From Caenimonas sedimenti (GTDB taxonomy: Bacteria > Pseudomonadota > Gammaproteobacteria > Burkholderiales > Burkholderiaceae_C): a DNA stretch of 64,000 nucleotides. Of the stretch, positions 28,086 through 35,402 are shown one piece after another. The translations under genes and the position numbers were made by a program. The stretch lies in contig NZ_VOBQ01000023.1 of NCBI RefSeq assembly GCF_007833165.1, positions 62,001 through 126,000 on the forward strand, written 5' to 3'. The notes beneath the pieces were generated by a model that did no database searches, had not been told where the DNA came from, and worked only from the letters and a program-made list of their open reading frames with translations. The number at the start of each line of letters is the position of its first letter. Position 1 is the first letter of the stretch.

Positions 28086-29489
28086 CTACTTCGGGACGCA
28101 CATGGCCACCCCTTCATACACCCAGCCACGTGGTTGCAGTTCGGTGATGTCTTCAAGCCAGGGTGTGAACCGATGGTTAGGATCGTTCTGCTCGTGCCGG
28201 TTGTTATAGGCGCGGTGCACCGGTTCAGTACCTGCTGGGCACTGGCCCCTCTGGTCCGGCAACTTCGCGCGGAATGCGATCCCTTCATATCCCCAACCGC
28301 GGAAGGACTCGCCTTTGAGGTCTGCTTGACGGCGTAGGTCAGCCTCAAAGTTGCGTAGCCACTGACAGTCCTCCGCCTTCGCTGTGAAGAAGTGACTATC
28401 AACACCATGAGAGTAGAACCGGCAGACCTGAACCGTCCCGGGCTCGTTTGAGTTTGCAGGCCAAACACTGAATGCATTTCCCGTCCTAGCCCATGACGGT
28501 CCGACGACGCCTGCGTCGATCAAATTGGCATCACTTGCACTTGCCGTCATGAAGAAGTGGCCGTTCTGACTATTGAAGTATTCCACCGCGCGCGGGAGAC
28601 CCGCTATGGCTGCGCTGGTCGCCGCAGATCCTGCGACTAGCGTGGCCCCTTCATTGGTCTCCGAATCTCGTGAGCATCCTGGGTTGAGTCGTCGCCAATC
28701 CCATGGCGGAGTTGGGTTGGCATCAATCCAAAGACCTCGGGAAAGGGCCCGCGCCTGGGCTTCCGCAGAGTCCAGGGACCAGTCCTGCAGATATGCGTCA
28801 TACGCCCAAGCGAGGCCGCGTTCGATTTGCTGCCTGTTGAGCGTCGACCCCTGTCCTGAGATCGTGACTTTGCCGACCGCACGGCCATACTTGTCGTTCT
28901 CTACGATCTGAACGGACGCCTGCTTGTTCAGTGCGAGGCTCACGAGCGACAGACGCGCTGCACTTCCGTATGGCTGACACTTCTCCGGCGCATCGATTTC
29001 CGCGAGCCGGATGACTGAGGAGGATGTCCCGTCGGTCTGTACGGTCAGCGTGTCGCCGTCGGTGACGGCGATCACCCGGCCGGCCAAGAAAACAGCCTGG
29101 CAGGTATTGGACTTCGCAGTCCATGTGCTCCACATTCCACCAAGACTGCACGTGTAGCTCCTGGACTCGATGATGGAACCGGTTTGCCCGGAAGGACATG
29201 AGGCCGAGCGCTGCTCGCTAGTGGGGATGCAAGATGGCGGCGTGGGGGTGGACGATACGCCGCAGGAAGAACAGCTACATGAGGGGCTGGTTGTGCCGTC
29301 CTTGCATAAGACACGGCCACCGGCACCACAAGATTGGGTGATCCCGCCATGGCTCGAACAGCAGCCCGGACAGGCCGCCGACGCAGTAGACGGAGATAAG
29401 AGCCACAAAGCCGAAACGAGGGCCAATAAGGCCGGCGAACATCTGATGAGAGAGGCAGGCACCGTCCCGAATTTCAACAGAAGGCGCAT
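28086..29489 (-). CDS. Secreted SNase-type nuclease with C-terminal DUF5648
   Basis: This 467-residue exported protein has a signal peptide ending near TASAA (residue 38) and a cysteine-rich region of about 100 residues. A staphylococcal-nuclease domain follows (VIAVTDGDTLTVQ, VIRLAEIDAPEKCQPYG, ENDKYGRAVGKVTI), with the catalytic Asp, Arg and Glu in place. The C-terminal part has the DUF5648 pattern (VEYFNSQNGHFFMTAS, then VCRFYSHGVDSHFFTA), a domain often attached to secreted proteins. It should cleave DNA or RNA outside the cytoplasm with calcium. The N-terminal Cys cluster is unusual. Its start at 29489 faces 420 bases without a gene. Confidence 0.85.
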   Translation of the reverse strand: MRLLLKFGTVPASLIRCSPALLALVSALWLLSPSTASAACPGCCSSHGGITQSCGAGGRVLCKDGTTSPSCSCSSCGVSSTPTPPSCIPTSEQRSASCPSGQTGSIIESRSYTCSLGGMWSTWTAKSNTCQAVFLAGRVIAVTDGDTLTVQTDGTSSSVIRLAEIDAPEKCQPYGSAARLSLVSLALNKQASVQIVENDKYGRAVGKVTISGQGSTLNRQQIERGLAWAYDAYLQDWSLDSAEAQARALSRGLWIDANPTPPWDWRRLNPGCSRDSETNEGATLVAGSAATSAAIAGLPRAVEYFNSQNGHFFMTASASDANLIDAGVVGPSWARTGNAFSVWPANSNEPGTVQVCRFYSHGVDSHFFTAKAEDCQWLRNFEADLRRQADLKGESFRGWGYEGIAFRAKLPDQRGQCPAGTEPVHRAYNNRHEQNDPNHRFTPWLEDITELQPRGWVYEGVAMCVPK

Positions 29490-29599
29490 TGCGGAACCTC
29501 AGGGTTTTAGTTGTCTCAAACCGTTATACAGCGTGCTAGCGGATAGCCTCGTACCCCATTTGAGTGATCCGGGGCCAGATTCTCGAACAATCGGTATGG

Positions 29600-29715
29600 T
29601 CGGTACCCTGCGGGCGCGACAAGGGGGAAGGCCAGCCCCGTAAGGGGAACCACAGGCTTACGCTGACCGCACCCAGGGTCTTGGGCATTGACTGAGAAAA
29701 GGGCAGCTCAGTCCT
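29600..29715. ncRNA. Candidate structured RNA, unidentified
   Basis: Within a 420-base gene-free stretch several nested and successive hairpins occur. An outer helix joins ACCCTGCGG (29605-29613) with CCGC-ACCC-AGGGT (29667-29679, ACCC bulged). Inside it is CCCC-GTAA-GGGG (29636-29647) with a GNRA-type tetraloop. After it comes GACTGAG-N10-CTCAGTC (29690-29713). I do not recognise a known RNA family, and the strand is not decided because the pairing is nearly symmetric. It may be a small RNA or leader for either flanking gene. Confidence 0.35.
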
Positions 29716-29909
29716 CGCTCTTCTCGCCCCTCAACAAGGCCACTGGTTCCACACGCTACTTTGTCGAGTAGCGATGTGCAGCTCCATGTTGGCCAAACCA
29801 CGCCAAGAAACGTGAAGCAGAAGGCATCCTTCAGGCGGGTTAGGCTGCCGGGTTTGCCCTATCGCGCGCCGCTGCAGTCGGAGGACGATGGTCTGTGGAG
29901 GGGCCGACC

Positions 29910-30191
29910 ATGAAGAAGATCCTCACGGCTTGCCTTGCGCTCGCGGCGGCAGCTGTGCACGCGCACGGTGGCGGGCTCGACGCGCAGGGTTGCCACACGA
30001 ACCGCAAGACCGGCGATTATCACTGCCACCGCGGCGGATCTGCGGCAGCGCCAGCACCGCAGCGCCCGGGCGGAGCGCAGGTCCAGCGTGCGGCCCCCTC
30101 CTACCCGTCACAGCCCGTGTGCCACGTCGGACCGCGCGGCGGGACGTACACCATCACGCCCAGCGGGCGAAAGAACTACTCGGGGTGCTAG
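29910..30191 (+). CDS. Small exported YHYH-domain protein
   Basis: This 93-residue protein has a signal peptide (KKILTACLALAAAAVHA) directly followed by the YHYH-type segment HGGGLDAQGCHTNRKTG and DYHCHRG, rich in His and Cys and likely to bind metal. The C-terminus has another pattern seen in such proteins (CHVGPRGGTYTITPSG). It is a frequent neighbour of SNase-like nucleases. The ATG at 29910 has GTGGAGGGG upstream. The stop overlaps that of the convergent mini-gene B. Confidence 0.85.
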   Translation: MKKILTACLALAAAAVHAHGGGLDAQGCHTNRKTGDYHCHRGGSAAAPAPQRPGGAQVQRAAPSYPSQPVCHVGPRGGTYTITPSGRKNYSGC

Positions 30192-30382
30192 GCCGCATGC
30201 CGTTCCGACTCGGCCACCAGCGCGATCCAGTCGGCCAAGGCAACGTAGGCAACCTCGATGCCGACCATGCGGGAGGGGCGTCGGCGCGGCTTTCGAGCAC
30301 AGCGGCGCATCCTGCTGCGCAGCTCGTCGAACTCGCAGGCGTGGGCGGGCTTGGCGGGTGTGGGGGAGGTGAGTTTCTTCAT
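30188..30382 (-). CDS. Mini-gene B: 64-residue protein, paralogue of mini-gene A
   Basis: The protein begins MKKLTSPTPAKPAHACEFD and continues with a strongly basic stretch (RRCARKPRRRPSRM). It shares CEFD-x-LR-x-x-M and the following RP/VA pattern with mini-gene A. Its leader matches that of mini-gene A around the start (ATGCAGGGCATGAA), at GC-x-CTGCTTCAT, and at AATAGC-x-CACA further upstream. A start three codons earlier (30391) is possible. The gene converges on the YHYH gene with overlapping stops. Confidence 0.55.
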   Translation of the reverse strand: MKKLTSPTPAKPAHACEFDELRSRMRRCARKPRRRPSRMVGIEVAYVALADWIALVAESERHAA

Positions 30383-30519
30383 GCCCTGCATGGTGCCGAC
30401 AGCGCGGGGCCGAGGCCATGAAGCAGTGCGCCAGGTTGCTGTGAGCTATTGCACTGCGCTGCTCCCCCGATTCAGGGATGGCGCCGAACGCGGTGCCCGA
30501 CATATGATTCGCGCCGCCT

Positions 30520-30897
30520 ATGGACTGGACTGTCAAACCCTTCCCCTCCGAATCTCGCACCGCGATGATCCGCCGTCAGGGCGAGAGTGCTGCTGAGCAG
30601 TTCGCTGACACTGGTTTGAGGGTGCTAAACCCGCACCCCCGCGGCACGCGGCCGCACGTGCTCTGGGAAACGTCATTCCATGCACGCCTGATGCTGTTGG
30701 GGGTGGAGGACGACTACGAGGGCCTACGCCAGCCCGCGCCGCACCTACGCCCGCCAAGCTCTCCACTCAGCGCGCTGTTGACGGGCGGAGGGCATAGGAA
30801 GGGAAACCGCAGCGCCAGGCCGAACGGCGCCGAGGTCGAAGACGATGCGGACCAGGGTGCACGGGCGAAGCGCGCTGGCGGGACGCGGGCGCGATGA
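30520..30897 (+). CDS. Hypothetical protein
   Basis: This is an unrecognised reading frame of 125 codons starting MDWTVKPFPSESRTAMIRRQ. The first 70 residues have normal protein composition (ADTGLRVLNPHPRG, then HVLWETSFHARLMLLGVEDD). The last 50 are low-complexity and basic, so the frame may be read through only in part. It is divergent from mini-gene B. There is no strong ribosome site. Confidence 0.4.
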   Translation: MDWTVKPFPSESRTAMIRRQGESAAEQFADTGLRVLNPHPRGTRPHVLWETSFHARLMLLGVEDDYEGLRQPAPHLRPPSSPLSALLTGGGHRKGNRSARPNGAEVEDDADQGARAKRAGGTRAR

Positions 30898-30908
30898 CGC
30901 AGTGCTCG

Positions 30909-31283
30909 CTATTCTCGTGAGGAATCGCAGCTCCCGCCCGTGTCGAGCGCGGCAACAAGTTGAGCTCTGGCGGAACTGCACAATTCGCGCAAGGCTGCTA
31001 GTTGCACAAGCAGTTCGGCCGCCTTCGCCGCGTCGCCATTCACAACGGCATCCGCATGCGCGTTTTGCACGAGTTCGACGAGAGTCGTCGAATTGCGAAC
31101 TGCATCTTCCAATTCACCGATCGAAAGCTTTGGTAGCTCGAGCCCAGGCCCAGCCTGCCCGGCCTGGTCGGTTTCACGCACAGAGGACGTCTGCGATTGT
31201 TTCTGCCGATGCAGGTGGGGCAAGACACTTGCCGCGCCCGCGCCACTTCGAGAGCCAGGCTCTTGATTGTCCCCATCGGTCAT
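30909..31283 (-). CDS. Hypothetical protein, third gene of a LexA-box operon
   Basis: This 124-residue protein is unrecognised. The first half is polar and low in complexity. The second half is helical (LSIGELEDAVRNSTTLVELV) and contains LAALRELCSSARAQL, which resembles IALRELCSVIYIKAF in the protein at 32638-32892, so the two may be distant relatives. The ATG at 31283 gives MTDGDNQEPGS. It lies 25 bases after the upstream gene of the same strand. Confidence 0.6.
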   Translation of the reverse strand: MTDGDNQEPGSRSGAGAASVLPHLHRQKQSQTSSVRETDQAGQAGPGLELPKLSIGELEDAVRNSTTLVELVQNAHADAVVNGDAAKAAELLVQLAALRELCSSARAQLVAALDTGGSCDSSRE

Positions 31284-31308
31284 GCCGCATCGTAGCCCGG
31301 AAGCGCAG

Positions 31309-31671
31309 CTATTCCAAAGGACGCTCCACGCTGTTGACCACGCACCACCAAGCCTGCGGCACCTCGGTGACATCGCCCTTCTTCGAAGCCAGCGTGGTGC
31401 CGTACAGGAGCAAGCCGTCCTTGCACGGCGCCAAGCGGACGTTGTTCAAGGCATCGAGGGCCGGGTAGCCGGTGGGGTCGACCAGGCGCGCGTGCAGCGC
31501 GGCGTCGCCGCCGGACCAGAACTCCATGGTGCCGACCCCACTGGGGTGAACCTCGGCCGGCGGCAGCTTCTCGCCGCGATCGCGCAGCCGGTAGACGCGC
31601 CACAGCACGCGCAGCTTTGGCGGGCGTTCGGGCGGGGGCGCCGGTGGCTTCAGGATCTCCGGATTGCCCAC
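31309..31671 (-). CDS. Hypothetical protein, second gene of a LexA-box operon
   Basis: This 120-residue protein is not recognised. A proline-rich N-terminus (EILKPPAPPPERPPKLRVLW) leads into a region with mixed strands (GDAALHARLVDPTGYPALD) and a tryptophan pair (QAWWCVVNSVE). The start is GTG at 31671, six bases after the stop of the upstream gene. No signal peptide is seen. Its function is unknown; co-expression with the LexA-box gene upstream is inferred from spacing. Confidence 0.65.
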   Translation of the reverse strand: MGNPEILKPPAPPPERPPKLRVLWRVYRLRDRGEKLPPAEVHPSGVGTMEFWSGGDAALHARLVDPTGYPALDALNNVRLAPCKDGLLLYGTTLASKKGDVTEVPQAWWCVVNSVERPLE

Positions 31672-31677
31672 CAGGCA

Positions 31678-32028
31678 TCAGGAAGTGTTCGAGCTTGTGG
31701 CGCCGCGCTGCAGCCGGATGTCGAAGTGCGCTTCCTGCGGAACGCTCAGGTTGCGCAGCCCCTCCTGGCGCGCCTGCTCGGCGACCCGGTACCAGCGCGC
31801 GGCCATCGCCATGGTGTCCGCATCCAGGTTCTCCGGCGGGCTGTCATTCGCAGCGGTGTAGGCCGTCAAGGCGCTGACCACCGCTTCCGGGCCGCCGAGA
31901 GCGCGCTCCAGGGCTGCGGCACAGCGCGCTTCGGCGCGGACGCGGATCACGGACGGGAGCTCGACGGCGTCCACCAGCATGACGGTGTAGGGGTAAGGCA
32001 CGGCAGTTTCCAAGGCTTCGATTGACAC
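31678..32028 (-). CDS. Hypothetical protein, first gene of a LexA-box operon
   Basis: This 116-residue protein is unrecognised. It begins MSIEALETAVPYPYTVMLVD and is alpha-helical in the middle (RCAAALERALGGPEAVVSAL, then MAMAARWYRVAEQARQEGL). The GTG start at 32028 lies inside the LexA-type palindrome and has no Shine-Dalgarno sequence, so the message may be leaderless, or translation may begin at the ATG of residue 17. If LexA binds here it would block both transcription and the start region. Confidence 0.65.
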   Translation of the reverse strand: MSIEALETAVPYPYTVMLVDAVELPSVIRVRAEARCAAALERALGGPEAVVSALTAYTAANDSPPENLDADTMAMAARWYRVAEQARQEGLRNLSVPQEAHFDIRLQRGATSSNTS

Positions 32029-32046
32029 TGTAAAAGCATACAGTAC
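32025..32046 (-). promoter_or_regulatory. LexA (SOS) box
   Basis: ACTGTA-AAAGCA-TACAGT is a perfect inverted repeat (32027-32044). On the minus strand it reads TACTGTATGCTTTTACAGTG, matching the proteobacterial LexA consensus CTGT-N8-ACAG with the outer TA. It overlaps the first codon of the minus-strand gene at 31678-32028, so that three-gene operon is predicted to be DNA-damage-inducible. Confidence 0.75.
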
Positions 32047-32194
32047 ACTCCGGCGCGGCTGGCGGGCTTTGCGCTGTCAGCTTGCGGGGTGTGTTCCATT
32101 CGTTGCCACCGATCTTCCCGTACCGTGACCAACTCGTTACAGACCTGCCAGTCCGCGAGCGAATAATTCGCCCAGTTGTTGGGGAGATAGCGCA

Positions 32195-32629
32195 GTGAGT
32201 AGTGCAAGACGTACCTCCAGGATGCAGTACGAGGAGGTTTTCGCCGCAGCAGAGGCGATGCTCTCAGAAGGAAAGCTCCCCAGTGTCCGCGGCTTGCGCG
32301 CGCGAATCGGTGGGTCTCCGAACGACATCGCACCTTTGCTTGCCAAGTGGCGAGCTGATGGCGGTGATCAACGCATCCTGAAACTTCGCTCCTCCAGCAA
32401 GCCGCAGGGCGGTAGCGTCTGGAACTTGGGAGATGCGGCATACCTGGACGCCATTGAGGCGTACTTCAGCGACGCGGAGACGTCAGACGCAGGAACTCGG
32501 TTGGAACGGGCCGAACGTTGCTTGCATCAAGTTCTCGCTGCGCATCGCCTCATCCGCGCTTCTCGACCAGGCGAGAGGCAAATTCTGCCGAGTGGGCGAT
32601 CATCGTTCAAAGCTTCAATCGTCCAATAA
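32195..32629 (+). CDS. KfrA-type N-terminal DNA-binding protein
   Basis: This 144-residue protein matches the N-terminal DNA-binding domain of KfrA-like plasmid proteins: YEEVFAAAEAMLSEGKLPSV, then RGLRARIGGSPNDIAPLLAK, a helix-turn-helix pattern, near residues 12-53. The long coiled coil of true KfrA is missing; the remaining 90 residues are unrelated and partly helical. The start is GTG at 32195 after GGGGAGATAG. It is divergent from the LexA-box operon with 167 bases between them and could be its second regulator. Confidence 0.65.
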   Translation: MSSARRTSRMQYEEVFAAAEAMLSEGKLPSVRGLRARIGGSPNDIAPLLAKWRADGGDQRILKLRSSSKPQGGSVWNLGDAAYLDAIEAYFSDAETSDAGTRLERAERCLHQVLAAHRLIRASRPGERQILPSGRSSFKASIVQ

Positions 32630-32637
32630 GCGCACCG

Positions 32638-32892
32638 CTATTTGCCGGGGGCGTTGGGAAAGGCCTTGATGTAGATGACGCTGCACAGCTCACGTAGCGC
32701 AATTAGGTTCTTACGCGCTTCGTCGAGCTGTTGCTGGGACACTGAGCCATCCGTGGACTTGATCGCCAGATCAGTGAACTCAGTTTCCGCATCGATGAGA
32801 CGCCGGTGAACCTTCAGCCAATCTTCAACGAAGTTTTCCATGGGCTGGATATTCCCACGGGCATGTAACCAATCATCAGCAGATTCTGACAA
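32638..32892 (-). CDS. Small hypothetical helical protein
   Basis: This 84-residue protein is unrecognised. It is nearly all helical (FVEDWLKVHRRLIDAETEFT), with ALRELCSVIYIKAFPNAPGK at the C-terminus. The composition is typical of a small soluble four-helix protein. A later ATG (residue 18, MENFVEDW) is also a plausible start. It is convergent with the KfrA-like gene and divergent from the 69-residue gene. Confidence 0.6.
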   Translation of the reverse strand: MSESADDWLHARGNIQPMENFVEDWLKVHRRLIDAETEFTDLAIKSTDGSVSQQQLDEARKNLIALRELCSVIYIKAFPNAPGK

Positions 32893-32924
32893 GCGTGTCA
32901 GTGATTATTTTCTAATCTTCACCA

Positions 32925-33134
32925 ATGCCAGAACGAATGCGAGCGGCCATAACCGCATGGCGTGAGGCCAACGCCCAGGCAAGTGAAGCGGAAAAACAGG
33001 TTTCTAAGGCCTACCTATCGTTTTTGAACGGCGACGGACCGGAGCCTGGTCCTGAATTGCAAGCCGGTGCCCGAGCACTTCGAAAGCATGCTGACGAGCT
33101 CCTGCACACAGCTGTTCAGCTTGGCAAGACCTGA
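32925..33134 (+). CDS. Small hypothetical helical protein
   Basis: This 69-residue protein (MPERMRAAITAWREANAQAS...) is predicted to be a helical hairpin: two amphipathic helices around a Gly-Pro loop (NGDGPEPGPE). It lies 32 bases from the divergent gene on the other side. No family is recognised. Confidence 0.5.
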   Translation: MPERMRAAITAWREANAQASEAEKQVSKAYLSFLNGDGPEPGPELQAGARALRKHADELLHTAVQLGKT

Positions 33135-33180
33135 ACTGTTCTATCGACGGTCCGGTTCATGGATCATGAGCGACCCGGAG

Positions 33181-33375
33181 CTACTTGCCGAGCTTTTCCT
33201 CGACTTTCTTGCGCGAGTTACCCGCCGACTTCACAGCCTCCTTCACCTCGGCAGCCGATGCACCCGTCTTGCCGGATTCATAGCTGACTTCGTGACGCTG
33301 GCCAGCGGCGACCTTCGCACGGTCTTGCGCGCGGCCGCGAGCGGATTTGGCGGGTTTGGTCTTGGACGTTGCCAT
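33181..33375 (-). CDS. Small basic DUF3606-like protein
   Basis: This 64-residue, lysine- and alanine-rich protein has the pattern of DUF3606 (VAAGQRHEVSYESGKTG, then VKEAVKSAGNSRKKVEEKLG). I chose the ATG at 33375, which has GGAG eight bases upstream; an upstream ATG is in frame but lacks a site. Proteins of this family are small and unassigned. It is divergent from ligD, about 147 bases apart. Confidence 0.7.
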   Translation of the reverse strand: MATSKTKPAKSARGRAQDRAKVAAGQRHEVSYESGKTGASAAEVKEAVKSAGNSRKKVEEKLGK

Positions 33376-33521
33376 GTTGGTCTCCATGAAAGGTTGCACT
33401 GCCTCGACGATGCCCAGCTCCGGGGATCGCCCCTGCAGGAAGAGGCCGACCGTTGCCGTCGGGCCTTTGCCATCTGCGGGCGCCCCAGCCCAAGCCGCGC
33501 GATCCCCTGGAGAATCGGGCG

Positions 33522-35402
33522 ATGGTAAAGGCGAAGGCGATCACAGCCCGACCACGTGCCGCGCCCGCCACTGGCCAGACCCCGGCCCTGCCTGCGGCAC
33601 TGGAGCCCGAACTCGCCACCCTCGTCGATAAGCCCCAGCCCGGTAATTGGCTTTACGAAATCAAGTTCGACGGGTATCGCATGCTGTCCCGCAACGAGAG
33701 CGGCGCCGTGCGGCTGATTACGCGCAACGGCAACGACTGGACCGATCGCTTCCCCCACCTGGTCAAGGCACTTCAGGCGACGGGCCTACCTGACGGTTGG
33801 TACGACGGCGAGATCGTGGTCCAGGACGATGAGGGGAGGCCGGATTTCAATGCTCTGCAGAAGGCGATCGAGGGCGGCCGCAACCGGGACATTGTGATGT
33901 TCCTGTTCGACTGCCCCTTCCTGGCCGGGGCGGATCTGCGCACGTTGCCCGTCGAAGAGCGGCGCGCGGCCCTGCAGGAGGTGCTGGTGGAGAACGACCA
34001 GGTGCGCTTCTCGACGGAGCTGGAAGGCCCGGTGAGTCAGCTGGTTGCCAGCGCCTGCCACATGCGCCTGGAGGGCATCATCGGCAAGCGCCGCGGCTCC
34101 CGCTACGTGCATGGCCGCAGCCCCGACTGGATCAAGCTGAAGTGCGGCCAGCGGCAAGAGTTCGTGATCGGAGGGTGGACCTTGCCCGACAACGCTAGCT
34201 CCGGGATCGGCGCCATCTTGGTGGGCTACTACGACGAAACCGGCGGCTTCCACTACGGCGGCAAGGTCGGCACCGGATTTACCGGTGTGGAGATGGCCAG
34301 CCTGCACGCGAAGCTAACACCCCTGGTCACCGAGAAGCGTCCATTCATCGAGAAGACCGGCTACGAGCGGCGCGCGACCTGGGTGCGGCCGCAGCTGGTC
34401 TGCGAAATTCAGTTCGCCGAGTGGACACCGGACTGGCATGTGCGGCACGCCAGCTACAAGGGCGTGCGCCAGGACAAGGCCGCCGGCGCAATCCGCCGCG
34501 AGTCGGCGCTGCCGCCGCCGGCAAAGGTGCCGAAGGGTCTGAAGGTGAGCAATCCCAAGCGGGTGATCGACCCGTCGACCGGCATCACAAAGCTGCACTT
34601 GGTGGCGTACTACGACGCCGTGGCGGACTTCATCCTGCCGCACCTTAAGAATCGGCCCGTGTCGCTCGTGCGCGCCCCCCAGGGCATCGCGGGCCAGCTG
34701 TTCTTCCAGAAGCACCCCGAGGCGCCGGTACCGGGCCTCGACACGCTGGATCCGGCTCTCTGGCCCGGCCACGCGGCGCTGCTCACCGTCAACACCCGTG
34801 CAGCGCTGCTGTCGGCCGCTCAGCTGAACACGATCGAGTTCCACACCTGGAACTCCACCGCCAAGGCGATCGACGACCCCGACCGCGTCATCTTCGATCT
34901 CGACCCGGGCGAGGGAGTCACCTGGGCCCATGTGCAGGAGGCAGCATCGCTCACACGCACGATGCTGGAGCAGCTGGGCCTGAAGGCCTGGCTGAAGACT
35001 AGCGGGGGGAAGGGCCTCCACGTGGTGGTCCCGCTCGCACCCAAGCTCGACTACAAGCTGGTGAAGGCTTTCTCGGAGACGGTGGTGGTGCACATGGCCA
35101 AGACCATTCCCCAACGCTTCGTGGCGAAGTCCGGCGGCAGCAACCGGATTGGCAAGATCTTCATCGACTACCTGCGCAACGGGCACGGCCAGACGACGGC
35201 GGCAGCCTTTTCGGCGCGCTCGCGACCGGGCATGGGGGTATCGATGCCGGTGGCGTGGGAGCAGCTTGCGGACCTGAGGAGTGGGGCGCAGTGGAATGTG
35301 CTCACCGCCGCGCCCTACTTATCGCGCCGTGAAGTCGACCCTTGGGCCGACTATGTGAAGTCCAGGCAGACAATCACGAAGGCGCTGAGGCTACTGTCCT
35401 GA
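33522..35402 (+). CDS. ligD: ATP-dependent DNA ligase D, ligase-polymerase form
   Basis: LigD seals double-strand breaks in bacterial non-homologous end joining. The ligase domain comes first, with the adenylated lysine in EIKFDGYRM (K48) and downstream motifs WYDGEIVV, RLEGIIGKRRGS and WIKLKCGQ. The primase-polymerase domain follows (residues about 340-626), with the metal aspartates in FDLDPGEGVTW, then TSGGKGLHVVVPL. The N- or C-terminal 3'-phosphoesterase domain of larger LigD proteins is absent. At 626 residues it has the LIG-POL order seen in some bacteria. The ATG at 33522 has TGGAGA upstream. No ku gene is in the window, although LigD normally needs Ku. Confidence 0.93.
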   Translation: MVKAKAITARPRAAPATGQTPALPAALEPELATLVDKPQPGNWLYEIKFDGYRMLSRNESGAVRLITRNGNDWTDRFPHLVKALQATGLPDGWYDGEIVVQDDEGRPDFNALQKAIEGGRNRDIVMFLFDCPFLAGADLRTLPVEERRAALQEVLVENDQVRFSTELEGPVSQLVASACHMRLEGIIGKRRGSRYVHGRSPDWIKLKCGQRQEFVIGGWTLPDNASSGIGAILVGYYDETGGFHYGGKVGTGFTGVEMASLHAKLTPLVTEKRPFIEKTGYERRATWVRPQLVCEIQFAEWTPDWHVRHASYKGVRQDKAAGAIRRESALPPPAKVPKGLKVSNPKRVIDPSTGITKLHLVAYYDAVADFILPHLKNRPVSLVRAPQGIAGQLFFQKHPEAPVPGLDTLDPALWPGHAALLTVNTRAALLSAAQLNTIEFHTWNSTAKAIDDPDRVIFDLDPGEGVTWAHVQEAASLTRTMLEQLGLKAWLKTSGGKGLHVVVPLAPKLDYKLVKAFSETVVVHMAKTIPQRFVAKSGGSNRIGKIFIDYLRNGHGQTTAAAFSARSRPGMGVSMPVAWEQLADLRSGAQWNVLTAAPYLSRREVDPWADYVKSRQTITKALRLLS

